A stretch of DNA of 64,000 nt from JBMNCR01 sp049366695 (GTDB taxonomy: Bacteria > Bacillota > Clostridia > Eubacteriales > Alkalibacteraceae), in the NCBI GenBank assembly GCA_049366695.1, contig JBMNCR010000056.1:62001-126000 (forward strand), in the 5' to 3' direction. Position 1 is the stretch's first letter; every line of letters starts with the position of its first letter. The position numbers and the translations under genes were made by a program. The notes under the pieces were generated by a model, which had not been told where the DNA came from, ran no database searches, and saw only the letters and a program-made list of their open reading frames with translations. Of the stretch, positions 17,603-26,509 are shown one piece after another.

Positions 17603-18970
17603 ATGGAAAAAAAATATTTGATAATTGGATGTGCACGAAGTGGTGTGGCTGTAGCAAATTTTTTATTAGCAAAGGGAAAAAAGGTGATATTATCTGACAA
17701 TAAAGATTATGATGATGTAGTATCTTCTTTTCCTGAAATAATAAATCTTGGATATAATAAAGATATAATATTTGATTTTGGAGGACAACCTAATGAAATA
17801 ATTTTAGAACAAGTTGAAGAGATTATTGTGAGTCCTGGGGTACCATTAGATTTGCCAATTATAAAAAAAGCTGAAAAAATGAAAATAAAAATTATAAGTG
17901 AAATTGAATTAGCATATAGGTATATAAATGCACCTATTATTGCAATAACAGGTACTAACGGAAAAACTACTACAACAACATTAACTGGAGAAATATATAA
18001 GAATAGTGGTAGAAAAACCTATGTAGTAGGAAATATTGGAGATCCTATTATAAAATACGTTGAAGAATCAAATGAAAAAGATATCTTTATTGCAGAGATT
18101 AGTAGTTTTCAACTTGAAACCATTGAGGATTTCAAACCATATATTTCAACTATTCTCAATATTACACCAGATCATTTAGATAGACATAAGAATATGGAAA
18201 ATTATATAAAAGCAAAGTGTAGGGTTTTTGAAAATGCTCTAGAGGAAGATTTATTCCTAATAAACTTAGATGATCCAATTCTTTCAAAAATGAAAATAAC
18301 AAATAGATGTAATAATATATACTTTAGTATTAAAAATAAAGTAAAAAGAGGTGCTTTTTTAGAAGATGGCATTATTAAGGTTGCAGATGGAGAGAAAACA
18401 CTTCAAGTATGTAATGCAAAGGATTTAAAAATACCAGGGATACATAATATAAAGAATGCTCTCGCTTCTGTAGCTCTAGCTTATTATGGTGGTGTTGAGA
18501 TTGATGTTATTAGGGATACACTAAAAGATTTTAAAGGTGTAGAACATAGATTAGAATTAGTAAGAGTACTAGACGATATTGCATTTATCAATGACTCAAA
18601 AGGGACTAATACTGATGCTAGTAGTATAGCGATAAAAGCAATTGATACACCAATTATATTAATTGCTGGAGGATATGATAAAAATATTGACTTTGATGGG
18701 TGGATAAATAGTTTTGAAAATAAAGTAAGATATCTTATAGTTATGGGAGAAACTTCAAATAAAATTACTGAAGCAGCTTTAAAAAATGGATATAATAATG
18801 TAATACAGGTTGATTCATTGGAAAGAGCTATTGAAAAAGCTTATGAAAAATCTAAAAAAGGGGATACAATACTACTTTCGCCAGCATGTGCTAGTTGGGA
18901 TATGTTCAAAAACTTTGAAGAAAGAGGAGAATTATTTAAAGAAATAGTCAATGATTTGGGAGGCAAGTAA
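17603..18970 (+). CDS. murD: UDP-MurNAc-L-alanine:D-glutamate ligase MurD
   Basis: 455 residues. N-terminal Rossmann domain (IIGCARSGVAVA), ATP-binding AITGTNGKTTTT, ISSFQLETIEDF and NITPDHLDRH segments, and INDSKGTNTDAS in the C-terminal domain. Adds D-glutamate to UDP-MurNAc-L-Ala. Its stop is immediately followed by the spoVE ATG, so the two are probably translationally coupled. Confidence 0.97.
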   Translation: MEKKYLIIGCARSGVAVANFLLAKGKKVILSDNKDYDDVVSSFPEIINLGYNKDIIFDFGGQPNEIILEQVEEIIVSPGVPLDLPIIKKAEKMKIKIISEIELAYRYINAPIIAITGTNGKTTTTTLTGEIYKNSGRKTYVVGNIGDPIIKYVEESNEKDIFIAEISSFQLETIEDFKPYISTILNITPDHLDRHKNMENYIKAKCRVFENALEEDLFLINLDDPILSKMKITNRCNNIYFSIKNKVKRGAFLEDGIIKVADGEKTLQVCNAKDLKIPGIHNIKNALASVALAYYGGVEIDVIRDTLKDFKGVEHRLELVRVLDDIAFINDSKGTNTDASSIAIKAIDTPIILIAGGYDKNIDFDGWINSFENKVRYLIVMGETSNKITEAALKNGYNNVIQVDSLERAIEKAYEKSKKGDTILLSPACASWDMFKNFEERGELFKEIVNDLGGK

Positions 18971-20077
18971 ATGAGTAAAAAAAACCCCAGTGATTTTTTG
19001 TTAATATTTTGTATATTGAGTTTAGTATGTATAGGTGTAATAATGGTATTTAGTGCCAGCATCTATAGTTCTAGTGTGAATTATGGTGATCAGTATTATT
19101 TGTTTAAGAAACAGCTTTTATTTGCTGGAATTGGATTAATCGTGATGTATATTGTATCAAAGGTGAACTACAAAATATACTTTAAATATCATAAACACAT
19201 AATGATTATATCTATAATATTATTAATTGCTGTTTTGATACCTGGTATAGGGAAATCATTAAATTATGCGCGTAGGTGGATATATGTTGCTGGTATGAGT
19301 TTTCAACCATCTGAGATAGCTAAAGTTGCGGCAATAATTTTCACGGCAGCTAGTGTAGCCAATTTAAAGGAAAAAATTAGAACTTTTACTAGGGGTATTC
19401 TGCCATATTTAATTTTAATAGGAATATTATGTGTATTAATATATCTAGAACCAGATTTAAGTACAGCTTTAGTGATAGCTTTGATAATAATAGGTATAAT
19501 TTTTGTAGCTGGTGGTAATATGGGGTATTTAATGTCACTTGGAAGTGTTTTAGGTGTAGGAGTAATATACGCCGCATTTTTTACTGATTTTAGAAAGGGT
19601 AGGTTAGATGCATTTTTTAATCCAACTGAACATCTTACTGAAGGTGGATGGCAAGCACAACAATCTTTATTAGCATTAGGTTCTGGAGGAATATTTGGTC
19701 AAGGATTAGGTAATGGAAAGCAAAAGATGTTCTATTTACCTGAACCGCAAAACGATTTTATATTTGCACATATTGGTGAAGAACTTGGCTTGATTGGGAC
19801 TTTATTAATACTAGCGCTTTTTCTTCTGCTTATATGGAGGGGATTGAGGATTGCACTTTATGCTCCTGATACTTTTGCTTCTTTATTAGCGTTTGGTATA
19901 ATCTTTATGATTGGAATCCAAGTGATAATTAATATTTTTGTAGTTACTCAAATTATGCCTGTTACTGGAATGCCCTTACCATTTATTAGTGCGGGTGGTT
20001 CATCATTAGTGTTGCTTATGGCTAGTATGGGTATACTGATAAATATTTCGAAATATACACCCATTAGTAGGAGGTAA
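18971..20077 (+). CDS. spoVE: SpoVE/FtsW family lipid II polymerase (SEDS glycosyltransferase)
   Basis: 368 residues, about ten membrane segments. SEDS hallmarks: VFSAS in the first segment, FQPSEIAKVA, GGWQAQQSLLALGSGGIFGQGLG, NDFIFAHIGEELG and the C-terminal GMPLPFISAGGSS. SEDS proteins polymerise lipid II together with a class B PBP, here plausibly SpoVD. Located between murD and murG as spoVE is in B. subtilis; it may double as FtsW since no other SEDS gene is in the cluster. Confidence 0.9.
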   Translation: MSKKNPSDFLLIFCILSLVCIGVIMVFSASIYSSSVNYGDQYYLFKKQLLFAGIGLIVMYIVSKVNYKIYFKYHKHIMIISIILLIAVLIPGIGKSLNYARRWIYVAGMSFQPSEIAKVAAIIFTAASVANLKEKIRTFTRGILPYLILIGILCVLIYLEPDLSTALVIALIIIGIIFVAGGNMGYLMSLGSVLGVGVIYAAFFTDFRKGRLDAFFNPTEHLTEGGWQAQQSLLALGSGGIFGQGLGNGKQKMFYLPEPQNDFIFAHIGEELGLIGTLLILALFLLLIWRGLRIALYAPDTFASLLAFGIIFMIGIQVIINIFVVTQIMPVTGMPLPFISAGGSSLVLLMASMGILINISKYTPISRR

Positions 20078-20080
20078 ACT

Positions 20081-21193
20081 ATGAAAATTATGATAGCAGC
20101 TGGGGGAACAGGAGGACATATTTATCCTGGGATAGCCATTGCAAAATATATACAAAAAAATAATAACGATGTAGAAATATTATTTGTTGGTACTAAAAAA
20201 GGTTTAGAAAAAGAAATCGTGCCCAATGAAGGATTTAATATCAAGTTTATACGAGTAAAAGGTTTTGAAAGAAAAATTACATTAGATACGTTTAAAAGTG
20301 TCAAAGAACTCTTTTTAGGTTTAAAAGATGCAAAAAAAATAATTAAAGTTTTTAATCCGGATATAGTTATTGGAACAGGAGGATACGTATGTGGTCCAAT
20401 ATTATTTATGGCAAGTAGAAAAAGAATTCCTACATTGATACATGAACAAAATGCTTTTCCGGGTATCACTAATAGGATATTATCTAGATTTGTAGATAAA
20501 ATAGCTGTAAGTTTTATAGATGCAAAAGAATACTTTAATAACAAAGATAAAGTATTTGTTTCAGGAAATCCAATTAGAGATGACTTTAAAGTTAATAACA
20601 AGAATAAAGCAAGGGAAGAATTGGGAATTCCTAATATTGCTACTCTAATTACTGTTATGGGAGGTAGTCAAGGTGCACGAAGTATTAATTCTAGTATGAT
20701 AGATGTAATAAAAAAATATAAAAATGATCAAGAAGTTTATATTATACATATTACAGGTAAAAATCAGTATGATAAAATAATTTCAAACTTAGAGAGTAAT
20801 AACATAAATATTGATAATATAAACAATATAAAAGTGTTGCCTTACTCATTCAAAATACCTATTCTATTTTGTGCATCAGATTTAATAATTTCTAGGTCAG
20901 GAGCAATGACTGTATCAGAAATTTGCGCTGTAGGTAGAGCATCTATCTTAATACCTTACCCTTATGCTACGAATAATCATCAAGAATATAATGCAAAAGT
21001 AATAACAGAAAAAAAGGGAGGTATTTTAATTAAAGATGCCGATTTAAATGGAGAGAAACTTTGTAAAAACATACAATCATTATTAAGTAATAAGAAAAAA
21101 TTACATGAAATGGAAAACATAACATCAAAATTAGGGATTTTAAATGCTGATGCATTAATATATAATGAAATTAATAAATTGCAACACGCTTAA
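20081..21193 (+). CDS. murG: Lipid II synthase MurG (GlcNAc transferase)
   Basis: 370 residues. GT28 fold: N-terminal AAGGTGGHIYPGIAIA, GTGGYVCGP, and VMGGSQGARSIN, with C-terminal SRSGAMTVSEICAVGRASILIPYP and NHQEYNA for UDP-GlcNAc. Adds GlcNAc to lipid I on the inner face of the membrane. TAGGAGG precedes the ATG at the end of spoVE. Confidence 0.97.
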   Translation: MKIMIAAGGTGGHIYPGIAIAKYIQKNNNDVEILFVGTKKGLEKEIVPNEGFNIKFIRVKGFERKITLDTFKSVKELFLGLKDAKKIIKVFNPDIVIGTGGYVCGPILFMASRKRIPTLIHEQNAFPGITNRILSRFVDKIAVSFIDAKEYFNNKDKVFVSGNPIRDDFKVNNKNKAREELGIPNIATLITVMGGSQGARSINSSMIDVIKKYKNDQEVYIIHITGKNQYDKIISNLESNNINIDNINNIKVLPYSFKIPILFCASDLIISRSGAMTVSEICAVGRASILIPYPYATNNHQEYNAKVITEKKGGILIKDADLNGEKLCKNIQSLLSNKKKLHEMENITSKLGILNADALIYNEINKLQHA

Positions 21194-21268
21194 TTGTAAC
21201 ATATTAACTTCTTTGAGAATATGATGAATATAGGTTATTCGCTTATATTTTCCGGAGGTGTTAATTTA

Positions 21269-22528
21269 ATGAGTAAGTATATAGTTACCGGTGGTAATAG
21301 ATTAAATGGGGAAGTTACTATTCAAGGGTCAAAAAATGCTGCCCTTCCAATTCTTGCTGCTTCAGTATTAAATCAAAATGTGAGTATTATTAGAAATGTA
21401 CCAAACATTCATGATGTTGATATAATGATAAAGATATTAAAGTCAATTGGTTGTGATATAAAAAAAGATGATAATACTCTAATAGTTGATTCAAGTAATG
21501 TAAGTTCTGTTGAAGTATCAGAATCTTTAGTAAGAGAAATGCGTTCTTCAATTATTCTATTAGGTGCCTTACTATCAAAACATAAGGAGACAATATTCTC
21601 ATATCCAGGCGGCTGTGATATAGGTTTGCGTCCTATTGATATTCACTTAAAAGGATTAAGAAAACTTGGCGCTGAGATAAAAGAGTCTCATGGGTATATT
21701 TATTGTAGAGCAAATAAATTATATGGTAATAGTATTACTTTAGATTATCCTAGTGTGGGAGCAACTGAAAACTTAATGTTGGCTGCTAGTTTAGCTGAGG
21801 GTAATACTATAATTAGAAATGCTGCTAAAGAACCAGAAATAATTGATCTGCAAAATTTTCTAAATGCAATGGGAGCTAAAATTTCTGGTGCTGGAACAAG
21901 TGTTATAAACATTATTGGAGTTAATAAGTTAGAATCAGTAGATTATTCTGTTATTTCAGATAGAATAGTTGCTGGTACATATATTGTGGCATCTTGTATT
22001 ACTGGCGGAGATATATTATTAAAAAATGTTAAAATTGATGATATTAGGATTGTTTGCTCAAAATTGACAGAAGTTGGATGTAGTATAATAAGTTATGATA
22101 GTGGAGAAATAAAAGTGTTTTCTCCAAATGTTCTTCAACCCATAGAATCTTTAATTACGCTTCCTCATCCAGGATTTCCCACAGATTTACAGCCTCAAAC
22201 ATTAGCTTTATTAACTGTTGCAAATGGAACCAGTGTAATAAATGAAACAATATTTGAGAATAGATATAAACATGTACCCCAATTAATTAGAATGGGGGCA
22301 AAGATACAAATTGAGGGAAGAATCGCGATAGTACAAGGAGTTAAGAAATTAATGGGTGCAGTTGTTGATTGTAGTGATTTAAGAGGTGGAGCTGCATTGG
22401 TAATAGCAGGATTAGCAGCTGAAGGTTCTACTTGTATTCAGGATATTTATCATATTGACAGAGGATATGAAAAATTAGATGTTAATTTAAGAGAATTAGG
22501 TGCAATTATTCATCGACAAGAGGAGTGA
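21269..22528 (+). CDS. murA: UDP-N-acetylglucosamine 1-carboxyvinyltransferase MurA
   Basis: 419 residues. EPSP-synthase-like fold; N-terminal GSKNAALPILAAS, catalytic cysteine Cys116 in YPGGCDIGLRPID (fosfomycin target), FPTDLQPQ, and RGGAALVIAGLAA. First committed step of peptidoglycan precursor synthesis. I chose ATG 21269 behind CCGGAGGTG rather than the ATG at 21221. Ends a few bases into the ribosome site of divIB. Confidence 0.96.
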   Translation: MSKYIVTGGNRLNGEVTIQGSKNAALPILAASVLNQNVSIIRNVPNIHDVDIMIKILKSIGCDIKKDDNTLIVDSSNVSSVEVSESLVREMRSSIILLGALLSKHKETIFSYPGGCDIGLRPIDIHLKGLRKLGAEIKESHGYIYCRANKLYGNSITLDYPSVGATENLMLAASLAEGNTIIRNAAKEPEIIDLQNFLNAMGAKISGAGTSVINIIGVNKLESVDYSVISDRIVAGTYIVASCITGGDILLKNVKIDDIRIVCSKLTEVGCSIISYDSGEIKVFSPNVLQPIESLITLPHPGFPTDLQPQTLALLTVANGTSVINETIFENRYKHVPQLIRMGAKIQIEGRIAIVQGVKKLMGAVVDCSDLRGGAALVIAGLAAEGSTCIQDIYHIDRGYEKLDVNLRELGAIIHRQEE

Positions 22529-22535
22529 CGAACAA

Positions 22536-23297
22536 TTGTCATTAATAAACTTAAGAAAAAAAAACAAAAAACAAAGGCACTATAAAAAAAAATATGTTAC
22601 ACTTGTAGTAGTAATGTTTTTATTAGTGGTAATTACAATTTATTTTCTAACTCTTACAGATTTTTTCAATATTGAAGAAATACAAGTAATTGATAATAAT
22701 AGAATTACTAATGATGAAATAATTCTTAAATCTGGTTTAAACAGTACTGATAATATTTTTATGTTCAATAAAAAAGAGGTTTTGCAGTCAATTGAAAAGA
22801 TACCATATATACAAGAAGCAAGTTTAATTAGAATATTTCCTGATAAAGTTAAAATATATATAAAAGAAAGACAAGCATTATGTATTTTTTATTATCAGAA
22901 TAAATATGTTTATATAGATTCTGATGAAATCATTCTTGAATATATTGATGATCTTAATGAAATAAATATACCAATTATTACATTAACATCTGATTCCGTT
23001 GGTACTATAATAATAGGTAATAAAATTCAATTTGAACCAGACTATGTAAAAAATAATCTTTTTCAAATATTAATAACATTTTATGATAATGATTTGTTGA
23101 AATATTTATCTGAAATAAATATCACAGATGAAAATTTATTATACGTGTACACAAAAGGTGGTAGTATAATAAAAATAAAAGATAGTGATTCAGTTATAGA
23201 AAAGCTTGAATTTTTAATAACTTATTTACAAGAAAAAGATGAAAGAATGATAATTGATCTAACACATGATGGAAACCCAACATATATTCCCAGATAA
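22536..23297 (+). CDS. divIB: Cell division protein DivIB/FtsQ
   Basis: 253 residues. Lysine-rich cytoplasmic head, one membrane segment (about residues 22-42), then a POTRA domain (FFNIEEIQVIDNNRITNDEIILKSG, IPYIQEASLIRIFPDKVKIYIKER) and FtsQ-type beta domain. Part of the divisome with FtsL and DivIC. TTG at 22536 follows AAGAGGAGTGA; the ATG at 22500 lies inside murA without a ribosome site. Confidence 0.9.
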   Translation: MSLINLRKKNKKQRHYKKKYVTLVVVMFLLVVITIYFLTLTDFFNIEEIQVIDNNRITNDEIILKSGLNSTDNIFMFNKKEVLQSIEKIPYIQEASLIRIFPDKVKIYIKERQALCIFYYQNKYVYIDSDEIILEYIDDLNEINIPIITLTSDSVGTIIIGNKIQFEPDYVKNNLFQILITFYDNDLLKYLSEINITDENLLYVYTKGGSIIKIKDSDSVIEKLEFLITYLQEKDERMIIDLTHDGNPTYIPR

Positions 23298-23315
23298 TAT
23301 AAGGAGAGATTACCA

Positions 23316-24026
23316 TTGAATAAGTTTAGGGGAAGAATAGAGATAACAATAATATGTATGATAATAGGTATTATGTTAATTATGCAAATGAAATCAATAG
23401 ATGATTTAGGTGGTTTAGTTACAACACATAGGGCTGATCAATTACTGATTGAGTTAAATCAAATTAAAGAGAATAATGATGATTTACAAACAAGAATAAA
23501 TGAATTAGAAGATCAATTAAGTTCTTTTGAAAGTCAAGCAGCAGATAATAATAAGTATGTAGAAAAATTATTAAATGATGTAAATAATGCGGAGAAGATT
23601 TCTGGATTAACTGATTTAGAAGGTCCAGGGTTAATAATTACATTAGACTATAACGATTTAGAAGAGGATAATTTTAATCCATTTGAGTATAATTCATCAT
23701 TACTATTATTATTAGTAAATGAATTAAATTCAGCAGGAGCTGAAGCTATTAGCATCAATGATGAAAGAGTAATCAACAGTACAGAAATAAGGTTAGCTGG
23801 GAGTCACATTAATGTAAATGGAAAAAAGAATTCATATCCATATATTTTTAAAGTTATTGGTGATTCAGAGACGTTAAAATCTGCTATAAATTTGAGAAAT
23901 GGGATAGTAGATGTCATGGAGCAGAGTTATATTACTGTAAGTATTAAACAATCAGATAGTGTCCTTATTACTAAATATAATGGATTAATAAAGTATAAAT
24001 ATGCACAATCTGTAGATCAACAGTGA
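23316..24026 (+). CDS. DUF881 family membrane-anchored protein (first copy)
   Basis: 236 residues. One N-terminal membrane segment (about 9-24), a coiled coil (about 40-90, rich in Leu/Glu/Asp), then the DUF881 domain starting at GLTDLEGPGLIITLDY with LLLLVNELNSAGAEAISINDERV. Proteins of this type (YlxW/YlxX in Bacillus) lie between divIB and ftsA/ftsZ in Firmicutes; function is unknown but location suggests the envelope or division. TTG start at 23316 behind AAGGAGAG. Confidence 0.85.
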   Translation: MNKFRGRIEITIICMIIGIMLIMQMKSIDDLGGLVTTHRADQLLIELNQIKENNDDLQTRINELEDQLSSFESQAADNNKYVEKLLNDVNNAEKISGLTDLEGPGLIITLDYNDLEEDNFNPFEYNSSLLLLLVNELNSAGAEAISINDERVINSTEIRLAGSHINVNGKKNSYPYIFKVIGDSETLKSAINLRNGIVDVMEQSYITVSIKQSDSVLITKYNGLIKYKYAQSVDQQ

Positions 24027-24036
24027 GGTGTATGTT

Positions 24037-24729
24037 ATGGGTAGTAAATTATCTAAAATTATAGTAATATTACTTTGTATATTTATCGGTTTTTTTACCA
24101 GTTATTCATTACTAGCATCTTCAGATGATGATTCTAATGATAATGGAATAATAACGCCAAAAATGATATATAATTATCAAAATGAAATAGATAACTTTGA
24201 AATTAGCAATAGAGAACTCAAGAAATCTATTGAAGCACTTTTATCTAAATTAGAAGGATATAATGAAAATAGTACTGATAACGAGTCAGTTGAAAAAGAG
24301 TTATTCAATGAATTAGAAAAATATGATATAATTACTGGAAGGGTAGATTTGTATGGACCTGGTTTAGAGATACAATTATCTGATAGTGAAAAAATACTTG
24401 AACCTGGTGATAATATTAGTGATTATATTATTCACAATAGCGATGTTTTAGAGATAATTAATGAATTAAAAGCTGCCGGTGCAGAAGTAATTGCAATTAA
24501 TGGTTATAGAATTGCTTGGAATTCAAACATTGACTGTGCAGGTCCTGTGATTTATGTTGATGATGATTTTATTGCTGGATCTCCTTTTAAAATTGAAGCT
24601 ATAGGTGATAAAGAAAAAATGTATGCAAGCCTTGAATCAGAAGATAGCTTAGTGCAAGTATTAAGATACTTTGAGATAAATATTAAAATTGTTGAAAAAG
24701 ATGTAATAATAATTAAAGGCAGAGATTAA
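24037..24729 (+). CDS. DUF881 family membrane-anchored protein (second copy)
   Basis: 230 residues, homologous in layout to the preceding gene: membrane segment at about 7-25, a coiled coil, then GRVDLYGPGLEIQLSD and LEIINELKAAGAEVIAINGYRI. The pair probably arose by tandem duplication. ATG 24037 behind GTGAGGTG, 10 bp after the first copy. Function unknown. Confidence 0.85.
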   Translation: MGSKLSKIIVILLCIFIGFFTSYSLLASSDDDSNDNGIITPKMIYNYQNEIDNFEISNRELKKSIEALLSKLEGYNENSTDNESVEKELFNELEKYDIITGRVDLYGPGLEIQLSDSEKILEPGDNISDYIIHNSDVLEIINELKAAGAEVIAINGYRIAWNSNIDCAGPVIYVDDDFIAGSPFKIEAIGDKEKMYASLESEDSLVQVLRYFEINIKIVEKDVIIIKGRD

Positions 24730-24756
24730 TAACCTGCTAGAAGGGTGAATGATTAG

Positions 24757-25110
24757 ATGGTTCTTCCATTACTAGGTTTACTTATTGGTGTGATGCTTGG
24801 GTTTGTTATACCAATAGATTTACCAACATCATATACTTCATATATGTCAATTGCGCTATTGGCAGCCTTAGATTCTGTATTTGGAGGAATAAGAGCAGAT
24901 TTTGAAGGTAACTTTAATTCACATATTTTTATTTCTGGTTTTTTTGGTAATGCAATAATTGCTGCTTTTTTAGCTTATTTAGGTGATAGATTAGGTATTC
25001 CATTATATTATGCAGCTATATTTACATTTGGGACAAGATTATTTCAAAATTTTGCAATAATAAGAAGAATTGTTTTAAAAAAATTAGAAGAGAAAAATAA
25101 ACATAAATAA
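24757..25110 (+). CDS. sbp: Small basic protein Sbp (DUF1290)
   Basis: 117 residues, three or four membrane segments, conserved YMSIALLAALDSVFGGIRA and FGTRLFQNFAIIRR, and a basic C-terminus ending KKLEEKNKHK. The Sbp family is found immediately upstream of ftsA or ftsZ in Firmicutes; function is unknown. Here ftsZ follows after 30 bp. Confidence 0.88.
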   Translation: MVLPLLGLLIGVMLGFVIPIDLPTSYTSYMSIALLAALDSVFGGIRADFEGNFNSHIFISGFFGNAIIAAFLAYLGDRLGIPLYYAAIFTFGTRLFQNFAIIRRIVLKKLEEKNKHK

Positions 25111-25140
25111 ATACCATTATTCTTAAGGGGGTAAAAAAAT

Positions 25141-26190
25141 TTGCTAGAGTTTGATATGGAATTAGAACAATTTGCTCATATAAAAGTGATTGGAGTTGGC
25201 GGTGGAGGAAATAATGCCGTTAATAGAATGATTGAATCTGGATTAAAAGGTGTTAATTTTGCTGTAGTAAATACTGATAATCAAGCACTATCTCTTTCTT
25301 TAGCTGAAGAGAAGATTCAGATTGGTGAGAAAGCAACACAAGGTTTAGGAGCTGGTGCAAATCCCGAAATTGGACAAAAGTCCGCTGAAGAAAGTGAAGA
25401 TACCTTGATAGAATCAATTAAAAATACTGATTTATTATTTGTAACTGCAGGCATGGGTGGAGGAACAGGAACAGGAGCTGCTCCAGTAGTTGCGAGAATT
25501 GCTAAAGAATTAGGGGTATTAACAGTAGGTGTTGTTACGAAACCTTTCTCCTTTGAAGGAAAAGTAAGAATGAATAATGCAGAATTAGGAATACAATTAT
25601 TAAGTGAAAATGTGGATGCTTTAGTTACTATACCTAATGACAGATTATTGCAAATGGCTGATAAAACTACATCATTAAGAGATGCATTTAAAATGGCTGA
25701 TAATGTTCTATTACAGGGTGTGAGAGGAATTTCAGATCTTATAGCAATTCCTGGTTTGGTGAGTTTGGATTTTGCTGATGTAAAAACAATTATGAAAGAT
25801 ACTGGTCTTGCACATATGGGAGTTGGTAATGGAACAGGTGAAAATAAAGCAGCAGAAGCAGCAAAACAAGCTATTCAGAGTCCGCTTTTAGAAACTCAAA
25901 TAGATGGAGCTACAGGAGTATTGCTTAATATTACAGGAGGTCCTGATTTAACTTTATTTGAAGTTGATCAAGCTGCTGAAATAGCACGAGAAGCTGCAGA
26001 TCCCGATGCTAATGTAATTTTTGGTGCAGCTATTGATGAAAGTATGGAAGATCAAATTAAAATTACTATAATAGCTACAGGATTTTATAATAAAACCCAA
26101 AAAACACAAGAAGTAAAAACAAACAAAAGTGCAACCACTAGTGCAAGTGATGAGTCTTTTAATATTCCATCTTTTTTAAGAAGGAAATAA
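25141..26190 (+). CDS. ftsZ: Cell division GTPase FtsZ
   Basis: 349 residues. Tubulin-like GTPase with GVGGGGNNAVNRM, the signature GGGTGTGAAP, the T7 loop region (FADVKTIM), and the C-terminal interaction peptide FNIPSFLRRK. The variable linker is short (about 25 residues). TTG at 25141 behind AAGGGGG; ATG at 25156 is an alternative but too far from the ribosome site. Last gene of the dcw cluster, followed by a terminator. ftsA, usually just upstream, is missing here. Confidence 0.97.
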   Translation: MLEFDMELEQFAHIKVIGVGGGGNNAVNRMIESGLKGVNFAVVNTDNQALSLSLAEEKIQIGEKATQGLGAGANPEIGQKSAEESEDTLIESIKNTDLLFVTAGMGGGTGTGAAPVVARIAKELGVLTVGVVTKPFSFEGKVRMNNAELGIQLLSENVDALVTIPNDRLLQMADKTTSLRDAFKMADNVLLQGVRGISDLIAIPGLVSLDFADVKTIMKDTGLAHMGVGNGTGENKAAEAAKQAIQSPLLETQIDGATGVLLNITGGPDLTLFEVDQAAEIAREAADPDANVIFGAAIDESMEDQIKITIIATGFYNKTQKTQEVKTNKSATTSASDESFNIPSFLRRK

Positions 26191-26246
26191 ATTTTTAATT
26201 ATTTATTTTTTATTATTGATATTGTTATTAGAATAAATATTGATTT

Positions 26247-26273
26247 AAAACACCTAATATAGGTGTTTTTTTT
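26247..26273 (+). terminator. intrinsic terminator ending the dcw cluster
   Basis: AAAACACCT 26247-26255 pairs with AGGTGTTTT 26261-26269, continuing into T's. Confidence 0.88.
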
Positions 26274-26390
26274 ATGCTGAATTGAGGTGTATTTCTATTA
26301 AATAAAAAAGAAAAGAATTTAGCGTAAGTATTTATATATGTTAAAAAGTGGTAAAAAAGCTATATTTATAATTTATATTTAAAACAAATA

Positions 26391-26400
26391 AATCGACAAA
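26391..26400 (-). promoter_or_regulatory. 0A box upstream of spoIIGA
   Basis: Read on the minus strand: TTTGTCGATT, 8 of 10 matches to the Spo0A box. It lies about 25 bp before the -35-like element. In B. subtilis the spoIIG promoter is activated by Spo0A~P. Confidence 0.55.
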
Positions 26401-26424
26401 AAGTTATAATTATTTTTTCTATTA

Positions 26425-26457
26425 ATGACATATTTTGATTGCTTTAAAATATATAAT
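26425..26457 (+). promoter_or_regulatory. spoIIG-type promoter with long spacer
   Basis: ATGACA 26425-26430 and TATAAT 26452-26457 are separated by 21 bp. A spacer longer than the normal 17 bp is the known peculiarity of the B. subtilis spoIIG promoter (22 bp), which makes it dependent on Spo0A~P. Confidence 0.5.
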
Positions 26458-26460
26458 ATA

Positions 26461-26496
26461 TTAATAGATTAATAGATTAATAGATTAATAGATTAA
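26461..26496 (+). repeat. 4.5 tandem copies of an 8-bp unit in the spoIIGA leader
   Basis: TTAATAGA is repeated perfectly from 26461 to 26492 and followed by TTAA. It begins where transcription should start and ends at the ribosome site, so it makes up almost the whole untranslated leader. Confidence 0.9.
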
Positions 26497-26509
26497 AAGG
26501 GTGAATATT

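Noticed and set aside
26461..26496. CRISPR-like or mobile-element repeat
   Set aside because: The unit is only 8 bp without spacers; it is a simple tandem repeat. No CRISPR arrays, insertion sequences or attachment sites were seen anywhere in the window.
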